Source: Rapana venosa
Taxonomy: Eukaryota; Mollusca; Gastropoda; Neogastropoda; Muricidae
Length of the DNA: 64,000 bases
Assembly: GCA_028751875.1 (NCBI GenBank)
Contig: CM054158.1
Coordinates: 5,288,828-5,352,827 of the forward strand
Reading direction: 5' to 3'
The translations under genes were made by a program, and so were the position numbers. The notes under the pieces were generated by a model. It saw nothing but the letters and a program-made list of their open reading frames with translations. It was not told where the DNA came from and did no database searches. Below, piece by piece: positions 35,537 through 45,409 of this stretch (the first letter of the stretch is position 1; every line of letters begins with the position of its first letter).

Positions 35537-37318
35537 GGGTGCTAGTTTTTCTGTGTTCATACTGGATTTTTTTTTTTTCATAGGTGGGAAAAACTCCGCT
35601 TTTGTGGCATGCACATTTCCTTTTTCAGCAAATTTTTCATGAGGTTAGCTTTGGGAAATTCCTGGTCGTGAAATTAGGGTTTGGGTTTATCAGCTAAGTT
35701 AAAAAACCGCTTTTTTAAAAGGAGGAGGTCCTTGACTTGAGGAAGTAGTTAGCAATCTTTGCCAAAAAAAATGCGGGGGAAAGGAAACTAATTGCAAAAA
35801 TAAATTTTTTTATGTTTTTTGGGATAGGAAAGTACCCCAAAATTTTAAAATTTTCCCAAAAAAATAGGAAAGATTAAGGGTCGGAAGACCTTTTTTTTTT
35901 TTTTTTAAAAATATGACGTCATAAATTTTGATTTTATAAAAATTTTTAAACAAAATTAATTTGGGCTTGTGCAATTTATTTTAAAACTTTTGCCCCACTG
36001 ATTAGATTTTGATAATAGATCACCCTTAGACGTTTAATTTAAAAACCCAAAAAACAATGAAAAAATGCCCGCAGGGGGTTCTATAAATTTTGTTTTTCCA
36101 AGCCCAAATTGCATGGGAAATTTAAGTATATCTTTAAGCCCTTTTACCTTCCCAACGTGGAGATGCGGGGTTTTCAGTTTAAAAGCATCCCCCCATTCTG
36201 GAAATTCTGTGATAGGAAAAGGAAACCTCTTTTTTATCTCTCTCTCTTTTTTTTTCTGCCTTTTTCCTTTTTCTGTTTTTTCACCTCCCTTTTTGGATAA
36301 TTTTTTGCCTTCTTGGTCCATTTCTGCCTTTTTTTTCCCCCCAGGGAAAACTTTTAAAAAATAACGGTTTTCTTTTTTGCCACAGTAGATTTCGTGGGCC
36401 TTTACTTGTAAGGTGCTTAAAGGGTTTTGGGGGAGGGTTTTTTCTCATATAACAGACCCAAAAATGGTTGCTGCCTGAGCCTTGGAAAAAAAAAGAAGAA
36501 TGCTTTTACCGGATTTTTAAACCCAAAATTTTGACCATGTACAAAATTTCCCCTGGCAGAGCAAAGTGGTTTGTCTCTCCCTTTAAGGTAAAAACTTCAC
36601 AAAGGGTAATTTAAAATAAAACAGTGCAGGGGGAGGAAACAGCATCAGAGTTAGTTTTAAATAAATTTCCCCCCTGTGGAAGTCACTTTTTGTCCAGAAA
36701 AAAAAAAAAAAAAACAAAAAGGGGAAAGCTCAGTTATTTTTCCCCTCTTGCTGGAATGAAGTAAAAACAGCAGAAAATCAAAATCAGGCACAAAAAGTTC
36801 TCATCCCCTTCCTGAAAAAGGGGGTGCATTTAGAAGCTAAATCTTTGCATTTTTTCCTATTTTCCATTTAAAAAATTTGGAAACCCCCTACCTTTTTTCT
36901 GCAAATCCCTAGTTATGATGGTGATAATAAAAATAATAATAATAATAATAAGAAAAAAGAAGAAGGAAGAAAAAGAAGGAAAAAGAAGAAGAAGAAGAAG
37001 AAGATGATTAAAGGACTTTCTGTAAAACACTGAATCTTGTAAAAAAAAACAAATCAAAAACGGGATCGCAGGGCCTTTTTATTCTCTGGAGAGGAGGGAG
37101 ATCAGTCTTCCCTGAGGAAAACCCCCACAATTGACACAATTTTATTGCTATTTAAAACGATCAAACCCTATAGCGCTGCCGGGCCCGGTAACGGATTCGA
37201 ACGCAATGGGTTACAAAGAATGGAAAAACCCTGGCAGTATGGTTGTACATCAAGATTTTGATACATTATTGTTTTGTCTTTAAGTTTTCCCCAATTTTTA
37301 AACCGCCTTTTTCCCTTT
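35116..37318. other. Unassigned noisy sequence with short microsatellites
   Basis: A CT tract at 35,298-35,327, GT then a 20-G run at 35,505-35,539, and ATA and AGA triplets at 36,930-37,005. No ORF of credible composition. A B-box-like 'GTTCGAATCC' on the minus strand at about 37,195 hints at another SINE head but has no A box. Confidence 0.45.
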
Positions 37319-37319
37319 C

Positions 37320-37560
37320 CAGTTACCGCCAGGGAAGTCAAACCCCTGTAAGACTGGAAAAGGTTCCCCAAGATGATGAAATCCTGCTCAGCACTTGCCA
37401 CCATGTCGCGGGGTGTTGTGGGTTAGACACTGTTTTCCCCTTTTTTAGGGCTGGGAAAACCTGACAAAGTTCTTTGGCAACTTTTTTTTCTCTTCTTGGG
37501 TTGATGTACCCGAACACCAACTTTGATTCCCCGCCAGGAAACTCCATTCCAAAAGGTATT
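37320..37560 (-). repeat. Unclassified dispersed repeat X, copy 2 (inverted)
   Basis: Minus-strand 'TTCCTGGCGGGGAATCAAAG', 'GTACATCAACCCAAGAAG', 'GGGGAAAACAGTGTCTAACC' and 'TTCATCATCTTGGGGAACC' parallel copy 1. A weaker third trace ('GTTCTGGTTCATACGCAACC') is at 37,806-37,826. Confidence 0.5.
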
Positions 37561-38387
37561 CCGGGGTGATGTCTTTTGATTCACAAAATCACAATGTTTT
37601 TATCAACGGGCAAAAGTACCCCCAAAACCTTTCGAAAACTGTGTGTTTCTCCCTTTCTGTCCCCTTTAAACTCGCTGCCAAAGTTTGTTTTGTTAGGAGA
37701 ACATACTGTTTCCCCAAAACCAGTTGAGGGGTCATCCCTGTGCGTCAAAAATTTGTTCTTCGTTTTCCCCAAACAACACTCAGGAGACAACCGATCTTAC
37801 TGTCTGTTCTGGTTCATACGCAACCCCAAAATAATCTGTGTGGTGGGCATTTTATGCACTGTAAAAACCAAGGTCTTTTGGGACACCCCTGGCTTGTTTT
37901 GATTCGGGATCCCTCTTTTCGTTTCGGGAGTACTGTCAGACAACACCGGCTTTTTTCCAAAAACTGTTCCCTTTTCACCCCTGACGACTTGCCCGTTTTT
38001 TCTTTAAAGTTTTTTACTTCTTTGGACGTCCACGACGGATTTGGAAAGGGGGACTTCTTTCGGAAAATTTTTGAACTCGCGAATTCGATTTTTGCACCCG
38101 GGTCCGCCATTTTTTGGTTTATTTGACTTGTCAACTGGCTTCCGTCGCAAGACGAAAAACAACGCTGGCCCCTTTTCCCCGCGATTTTCCCGCTCGATTT
38201 GGACGTTGTCGATCAGCAGGGCATTTAAGTTGGTTTCTACAGTTTTCTGGAAGGCCAGTAAACTGACATTTTTGAAGCTTAAATGCAAAAATTTTGCAGG
38301 GAGCTTATAACAGCACGCCCTTTTAGTTTCCCCGTCCCGTAAAGCCGTCCGGGGGGTCTTCCCCGAGACCCAAAATGCAGTTTTGGA
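37561..38387. other. Unassigned sequence
   Basis: Moderately noisy, with no supported gene. Frames of 106-133 codons on both strands overlap each other and match nothing I recognise. Confidence 0.4.
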
Positions 38388-38860
38388 GAAATAGCCCGCT
38401 CCCATTGTGCCCGTGGGAGAATAACTTGCCCCATTAGTGCCCGTGTGGAGAAAAAAACCGCTCCTATTAGTGCAGTGGGAAAAATAACCTGCTCCTATAA
38501 GTGCCTTTTAGTTTAAAAGCCAGCTCCTTTAGGGCAGTGTGGGAATAACCTGCTTTCCCAGTTTGGGGGTGGGGGATAATAGCCCGCTCCCATTAGTGCC
38601 CGTGTGAAAAATAATGCTCCCTTTTTGTTTCAGTGTGGAGGGAAAAACCAGCTCCTATTAGTGCCCGTGTGGAGAAAAGGCAGCTCCTATTAGTGCAGTG
38701 AGGGGGAATTGGCAGCTCCTATTAGTGCAGTTGGAGAATGACAGCCCCATATTCGTGCAAAATGTGGGGAAAAAAGCAGCTCCTATTAGTGCAGTGTGAA
38801 AAATAGGCAGCCCCCTTTTTTAGTGCAGTGTGGGAAAAAGGAGCTCCAATTTGTGGGGTC
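38388..38860. repeat. 31-bp minisatellite, about 15 units
   Basis: Unit approximately 'GCTCCTATTAGTGCAGTG' plus 'TGGAGAAATAACC'. Unit starts at 38,651, 38,683, 38,714, 38,744 and 38,779 show spacing of 30-35 bp. Earlier units (38,398-38,640) are noisier. Confidence 0.85.
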
Positions 38861-41639
38861 CCCTGTCTATAAGTAGAGAAATGTTTAAATTGCTCTGGGC
38901 CTGAATAGTTTCCCTTGCACACAGCTTTTCCCCCATCCCGGGCTATCCAAAAAGGTGGGGGACAGGGAGGCCAGGGGAAAATTTTTTTTCCACAGAAAGG
39001 GCCGTTTCCTTTGGGTTTGTCATGCTTACCAAAAAATGTAAAATTTGGGTTTTTTAAAGACAAAATAGCTTTCAGTTGTTTCCCAAAAAAGCCAACGGGA
39101 ATTGTTTCTGGGTTTGATAATGTTAGATTATGATGTACAGCCTTTCATTGGGTTTGGAGCCAGGGATGTTTTCTCCAATAATGCCCATACCATGGGAATT
39201 GGTACCCGTTCTATCCAGTGTCCTGATCTGATGATCTACATCGTCAGCGACAAACTGGATCCAGCTGTTGGGGGTTTTGCCTACCAGATCTGTTTCCTAG
39301 TCGCAGCAGCACAAATTTTCAAAAAAGACTGACCCCTTGGATGAAGAACAAAACCCCAAGCTTGTGGGGCACGTTCAACAAGGTTTTTTTGGGGAGTCTG
39401 CGGGGGCATGGCAACCCCCAAAAGGGAATCTGGGAAAAGGGAGGGGGTGGAGGTTTCTGTTGGTCGTGCTGCCAGCTTTTAGTGCCCCACCCAAAAGGGG
39501 AAACAATTGTCAAGTAAAGGGTCTGTTTTCCTTCCCAGCCAAGTTTTTGAGAAAACAGATCCAAAAAAGGGTGGTTAAATTTTAAAAATCCCAACTGTTT
39601 TAGAAGGGAAATCTCAATTGTTTTTAGATAATTTCTTCTGCCGAAAGGGGTAAATCTGTTGTTGGGTGTTTGGAAAGTTCCCGTTTTTTTATAGGAAAAA
39701 TTTTTCAATTTTTTCTGAATCATTTGATTTTTTTCTTTTCTGCATCTTTCTCTCTGTTTTGGGTTTTGCAAATTTTTTCCGGGTCTTCTCTGCATTTGAC
39801 CCTTATTGTAATTTACATTCTTTTTTCCCTCTGATGCAGGTAATAATTGCTAAAACACCAAAGTGACTTCTAGTTTCTGCCCATGTATTTTTCTGTGTTT
39901 TTGGAGTGTCACTATGGGATACCCATTTCTCTTTTGCACAAGTTCCCTGATTGTGAAATTTTTTTTATCATATTCTCTTTGAAATAAATCATGACATGTC
40001 TGAAAGCTTTATCTTTAGCCCCGTGTTTACTGGGCTGGGCCCGCAGTTGCTGTGGGGTTTTTTCCCCTGAAGAAAAAGGCGGAATGTAGGAGGGTTAAAT
40101 TTCATAGTTTGAAAATGGACCCCTGCACTGCTTTTTTGATACACAACATCTGCAGGGATGAAGGTCAGACCCGCTTGGTTTCTTTTGCACACCCCTTTTT
40201 TGGGCCCAAATTTTCTGGTTTATGCTTTTTTAAAAACCCCTTTCTTTTAAAATTTCTGCTGGCAATTGCATGTCCGAATTTGTTTTCACCGCTTTTGTTT
40301 CGTTTCTTCCCGAAATTTTAAAGGACTGACCACAAAAAAAGACAAAAAAAGGGAAAAATTTAAACCTAGCTTGCTTTGGGTCAAAAAGGGTGTGTTGTTT
40401 AAAACATTTTAAAAATCTTGCTCTTCCCTTTTGGTTTTTAAAATTGTCTCCTTCAAACAGCATGCTTTTTGGGACCTGCTATACCTTTCTGTCTGCCTTA
40501 CTTCATCTTGGGTATCAGTCAGCAGTCTTTTACACATATAACATGCAGACTTTCCCCTTCAGTTTTCATGTGGCAAGGAAAAAAAAGTGATCAGTTATTG
40601 GGGGAAAAATTTTTCAAAATGGCAACCCAAAAAATTTAGATCAGCACTTTTTTTTGAGCAGGAGAAAAAAAAACCCCAAAATCATCACACCCACCCTTAG
40701 CTTTTAAGTTAACTGAAAAAAGTTGCAACCTTTTATTCAGAATTTGAAATACCCAGATCTTGTTCACACGTCCGAGAAGGAAACTTACAGGAATGGAAAA
40801 AGAATGAAAATACCCATATTTTTTTTAAATTTTTTCAACCCCACACACAACACACACACCCACTTTTGCAGGGGGGCACAGATTTACTTTCAAAAGCAGG
40901 GGAGCACCCCAGATTACTTCCCCCTTTACTGGGTCAAGAATTTTAACGAAAGGGGATAAACCCCCGTGGGTATACCCCCCCTTCCTAAAATTTTTTGGGC
41001 CCGTTTTCCAGTGCCCGGGCCCATCCCGTGTTTGGGGACAGATAAGACCTTGGGTATTTTTTAGGGAAAATTTAAAAAAAACTTTTAAGTTAAAAAAACA
41101 CAAGGGACCCTGAGAGGGGATTTTGGCAAAAGTGGTTTTCCATACAAGAATCACTGCCCCCTGTATTGTGTAGGAATGGCCATGATGTGGCTAGTTTTTT
41201 TGATTTTTTCTGTTAAACTTACATCAGTGGGTGTAAGACCCAAATTTCCCCGTTAAAAAAAAAAAACAAGCGGGTTTCTTTTAAATGTGTGTTAAATTTT
41301 TAAAAGATAAGTCATTTTGCTCATCTAAAAACCCGAAACAGTTGGTCAAGGGCCTTTTTTCATGGGCCCTTTCTGGGTCAAAAAAAGGGGGGGAGCCTTT
41401 TCCAAAATAAGGGGGGTGCCATGGTTTTTTTTTGTGTGAGGCAAAGGGCCAAACTTTTAGCAAAATGTTTTAGTATCAGGTGCCAAATTTTTGTTTTTGA
41501 GCTTGTTTGTTTATTGATTTTCGGCCCAAATTCCGACACCTAATTTTTCCCATTTTTTGGGTATGGGTTTTTAGTGATATTTTTATCTACCCCGTTGCAC
41601 CAAGTTTGAAAACATTGCAATTAGTTCCCTTTGGGGGGA
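38861..41639. other. Unassigned, moderately noisy sequence
   Basis: It includes a comparatively clean 76-codon frame at 39,102-39,332 (with IYIVSDKLDPAVGG) that I cannot identify, a CA patch at 40,842-40,860, and T/G-rich stretches. It could hide a decayed element, but none is readable. Confidence 0.4.
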
Positions 41640-42556
41640 AAGCAAGGATTGATAGGGCTAAAGAGGAAGAGTCAGTCTTTGGCTGGAAATTCGTTGGTCG
41701 CGGTTCCAATTTGGGGTTTTTGAGCAAACCCCGTGGGGTTGTGTCTCTAATTTTGGGGGGCAGGGGGGAGCAGTACCCTTGGGTAGTTTTGGGGTCCCTT
41801 TTGAACCCCGGGCTTCGTTTTCGTTGTTTCATTGTGTCCCCCCCTGTCAACATTTTTTTTGAGGTGGGAGGAGGTACCTTACTTCCTGTGGTTTTGTGCT
41901 CTTCTGGGGGCAAAAGGGGGGGGCAGTCTTTTTTGAAGTGGTTCAGGCTCCTTTAGAACAAATCTTTCGTTTTTTATGTGTCCCTTTTGTGAACATCTTT
42001 CCTGGGTGCAGGAGTGCACCTTGTTTTCTTTCTCAGTGACAGGTTCCTGTGGGTGCCTCCTGTGGTGGAGTCGTGCCTGGAGAGGGTGCAGCCCGGTGTG
42101 CCCTGAAGAGTCGCCGACGGCTTGTCTCTTGACCCTCTGCCCTTTTATCCCCTGGATCCTCCTTTTCCCCCAACAACCCGTTTCCCTTCTCCATGCTGCC
42201 CTGTCCACCCGTGACCCTCCTTGAGGACTTCGGCCTGACCCGAGCTGTCCTTTAGTGAATGTATGTGGGAAGCAGATTGTGACTGTGAGGGAAGTGGGAG
42301 AACATTGCTCAAGCTGGTTTCTGAACTGCGCAAAAGAGGGGAGGGTATTATGGATAGAGTTTAGAGTGTGGTTGATGATTGAATCTGTGTTTGTGTGAAA
42401 GCGAGGTTAAGTATTTGTCTTGATGTGATTGTTTTTGGATTTTGGAAAGTAAAGTCTGGAACTTTTTCTTGACTGTTCTGTGTTTGGTGTTGTCGGGAAG
42501 TTAGTTAGAGAGGGCATGGGTGGGGGTTTAGCCACAATCCCTTAAGGAGCGTGACA
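41640..42556 (+). mobile_element. 5' LTR of LTR retrotransposon (start approximate)
   Basis: The segment from about 41,810 to 42,124, plus 42,521-42,556, is repeated at 43,336-43,684. It ends 'CTTAAGGAGCGTGACA', with the expected CA, one base before a TGG primer-binding-like site. It contains about 2-3 internal tandem units (~150 bp) built on 'GTTCAGGCTCCT...GAACC...CTTCGTT' words. 42,125-42,520 is absent from the 3' copy. The 5' boundary is not sharp because of noisy sequence. Confidence 0.65.
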
Positions 42557-42557
42557 A

Positions 42558-42575
42558 TGGTGGAGATGCTGGGTA
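42558..42575 (+). promoter_or_regulatory. Primer-binding-like site
   Basis: TGGTGGAGATGCTGGGTA begins one base after the LTR. Its complement ends in CCA, as a tRNA 3' end must. The matching tRNA was not identified. Confidence 0.45.
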
Positions 42576-42896
42576 ACTGTTAGGTTAGCTAGGTAGGTCG
42601 TGGGGTGGGTGTCCTGTCTTGTTTGTCTTGTTTTCACTGCAAATTTCTGAAGTTTTTTTTCCTTTCTCATTTGATTAGCTGGACTGGTTGGTCAAAAGGA
42701 AATGTACAGTGACTTTGTCTGTGGTTATCTGAGTCTGAGGTTCAAACCTTGTGGTAGGAATAAGATATTGTTGGTCTCTACTCCTCCAGGTCTTATAAGC
42801 CTAGCAGGGCCAGATAAGCCTTTTTCCTTGGAGAAGAATTCTCTCTCTGTTTAGGATAATTTTCTGGTTAAGGCACCAAAATACCTACCCGTAGGA

Positions 42897-43335
42897 ATGC
42901 TGCCAGTGTGCCAGCCACTCCAGGTTCCAAGACTGGAGATCCACAGGGGGATGAGTCTCCTGGAGTATTTGAGAAGGAAAAGCTGTCAAGGCAGGGTGAA
43001 GGAAAAGCTGGGAGATGACTTGTCAGACTCTCCAGGGAGCCAAGGCAAAGGTAAGGCTGCTTTTTCTGAGGAGGACCCTTATGCTAAGTTCCGCAGATTG
43101 GGCTCCGAGTTGAGCTTGTCAGGGGAGGTGCTGACACGATTCATCATGGACGCGGTAGAAAAGGAAAGAAAGGAAGCCAGGAGGCAGGAAGAAAAGGAAG
43201 AGGCTAGACGGCTAGAGGAAAGGAAGGAAGCTAGGAGGCTAGAGGAGAGAGAAGAGGCTAGGCGCTTAAGAGAAGAAGAGAAGGAGGAAGAAAGATATAG
43301 GTTCCAGAGGAAGCTAGAGCTGAAGCAAGAATGCT
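42897..43335 (+). pseudogene. Truncated gag-like ORF start
   Basis: The open frame from 42,897 encodes an N-terminal ~75-residue region (with MSLLEYLRRKS) followed by a long Glu/Arg/Lys coiled-coil-like stretch (residues about 85-145, repeated EARRLEER). Such charged coiled coils are common near the N-terminus of gag proteins in invertebrate Ty3-type elements; this comparison is from memory. The frame then runs directly into LTR sequence (residue about 148 on), so protease, RT, RNase H and integrase are missing. Position between two LTR copies supports gag over a host coiled-coil gene. ATGs at 42,897 and 42,951 are both possible; the choice is undecided. Confidence 0.5.
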
Positions 43336-43684
43336 CCTGTGAACCGAGTCTTCGTTCTTCGTTGTTACATTGTGTCCGTCCTGTCAACATCTTCCTTGAG
43401 ATGCAGGAGTGTACCTTACTTCCTGTGGTGTTGTGTCTCTTCTCGGAGAGCAGAGGGGAGCAGTCATCTTTGAAGTGGTTCAGGCTCCTGAGAACCAGTC
43501 TACGTTCTTCATTGTGCTGTCCGTTTTGTGAACATCTTTCCTGGGTGCAGGAGTCTCAGTGACAGGTTCCTGTGGGTGCCTCCCGTGGTGGAGTTGTGCT
43601 TGGAGAGGGTGCAGCCCGGTGTGTCCTGAGGAGTCGCCCACGGCTTGTGGGGTTTTAGCCACAATCCCTTAAAGGAGCGCGACA
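43336..43684 (+). mobile_element. 3' LTR (internally deleted copy)
   Basis: Colinear with about 41,810-42,556 ('CTTACTTCCTGTGGTGTTG', 'TCAGTGACAGGTTCCTGTGG', 'GGGTGCAGCCCGGTGTG', end 'GGAGCGCGACA'). It lacks the 396 bp equivalent to 42,125-42,520. It joins the gag-like ORF with no polypurine tract, so the element body was lost by deletion. Confidence 0.65.
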
Positions 43685-44265
43685 CTGCTCAGCCTAATTA
43701 ACGTGCAGCTTAGCCTAACATGGACTTTCCTCATTGTTCATTGTTCATTCTCCATTGTGCTCCTCTCGGGGGTGGCTCGACAATATGGCGGACTAGGACT
43801 CGGCACAGCTGTAAATAGGAAAGAGTGTCTTTAAATTTGAATGTCAAGTGGTAAAGCTTATGGTGGATATCTGTAGGGGTGTGAAAGGGTAAAAGACTTG
43901 TTAGATTTTTTAAATCTGTTCATATCCTCAAGTGAAGGGAATTTCGTTTTCTTAGCAGAATGGAGACCTGTTTGTAAACAAAAGTGATTCACCACAGGGC
44001 AAGACCCACCAGAAGACTTTGTAAGTGTAACTAAGTGTAAAGGTGCTCTGCCATGGTGTGCTCTGTTTTCCATAAACGTGGTTTGTGCTTGTGTGGAGGC
44101 CATATGAAAATGTGAGTGTGTACAAGAACAGACTTGTGGGTTGTAAACTTGGTGGGGGAGTGCATATAACGTTAAAAGTTGAATTGGATAAAGCAGGGGA
44201 AACCTCGATTTGGACTTGGACCTCCCTCCCCTCCCTCTTCTTCGGCTCTTCAGGCACTTGAAATC
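43685..44265 (+). other. Leader of L1-like LINE or unassigned spacer
   Basis: Clean sequence between the LTR remnant and the first LINE ORF. It includes 'GGTGGCTCGACAATATGGCG' (43,772). Probably the 5' UTR of the element that follows, but no start or target-site duplication could be fixed. Confidence 0.35.
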
Positions 44266-45408
44266 ATGCCTGAGAATACTTCCTACCTGCCTGAAGCCAA
44301 CATATTTCAAATTATTGACTGGCAATTAGCACAAATGCAGCAAGGCTTTGTTCTCCACTCAACTGGCATAAAAACAGAAATATAAGATTCTGTTCCCTGG
44401 AAAACAGCATTGGACGTTTCTGTTCAGAAATAGTAAAAGTGAAAGAAATAGCTGTCTCCAACACAGAGGAAATCAAAGAACTCAGAGAGGACAATGGTAG
44501 TCTGTTTGAAAGAATCGGACAGCTAGAAAGAAAGCTTGAAACCCCTTGAACAGGGCATGAAAGCTTGTAACATCAAGATCATGAATGTTCAAGAGAGCGA
44601 ATGGGAAGACGAGCACACAACTACTCAGACAATAGTTGACCTACTGAATGACCATTCACACTCTCCAAGCTGGCAACCTGAGGATATTGCCAGAGCCTTT
44701 CGAATGGGAAAGCAGCGACATTACAGCAGAAATCCTGGGCCCATCCTGGTCCAACTTCAGCGATGGAATGACAAAATGGCTGTTCTCAGCGACAAAGATC
44801 TCAGGGACAGTTTAAGACAAAGTGGTATACGAGTGGCATCTGACCTTACCTCACGACAGAGAGAGATGGTGGAATTTCATAGAGATCAAGGCAAAATTGC
44901 TTATATCTACAATGGTAAACTGCAAGTGAGAGAGAAGCAGAAAACTACTCAATTCATGGACAAAAGAGAATGGCGGTATACCTCCCCAACCTCTAGGAGA
45001 AGTGAAGAGAACTGGCCTCACCTGCCTCCAGCAAATACAAGCAGGAACAGCAGGAGCATAGGTTTTCATACCAGAAAACAAGTCTCTGTGAACAATTACA
45101 ATCAGAGATACAAGAGCCAGACAAGGGGACAAAGCAGGAACTATTCTACACAACAATATGCTAAACAAACAGATAGAAGACCAAGGGATACTATGAACGC
45201 ACCATGGCACCCTCACAATGAATCAGTCCAAGCTTCTGATGGCGAGGATGAACTCTTTTGCTACCTCTCTGATGCCAGCCAACTACAGGGTAGAGAGAAC
45301 AGAGGCTATGGAAGTCAGAAAAAAACGCATCAGGGAGGAGACAGACGCACCAGCAATAGACATTTTCATGTTCAAATAGTACCGTACAGGCACACGCTCT
45401 TACAGTGA
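44266..45408 (+). pseudogene. LINE ORF1 (L1-type RNA-binding protein), two frameshifts
   Basis: ORF1 proteins coat the element RNA and act as nucleic-acid chaperones. The start at 44,266 gives MPENTSYLPEANIFQ in the first frame. After a shift near 44,386 the next frame gives a coiled-coil-like stretch (EEIKELREDNGSLFERIGQL). After a second shift near 44,550 the long frame gives CNIKIMNVQESE, then IARAFRMGKQ and GPILVQLQRWNDKMAVL, which matches the RRM-like core of L1 ORF1 ('NIRI.G...', 'RAHRLG', 'RPI.V.F....DK..IL'), ending with SDLTSRQREMVEF, a typical C-terminal domain start. About 360 residues in total. The tail after residue about 250 is Gln/Arg-rich and ends at 45,408. Confidence 0.8.
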
Positions 45409-45409
45409 A

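Noticed and set aside
38388..38860. CRISPR-like array of 31-bp repeats
   Set aside because: Units are head to tail with no spacers; minisatellite.
39102..39332. 76-codon ORF with IYIVSDKLDPAVGG
   Set aside because: Composition is protein-like, but no family, splice signal or neighbouring exon was recognised in the noisy flanks.
42897..43562. Host coiled-coil protein gene (221 codons)
   Set aside because: The C-terminal third is LTR sequence also found 1.5 kb upstream, and the frame lies between two LTR copies.
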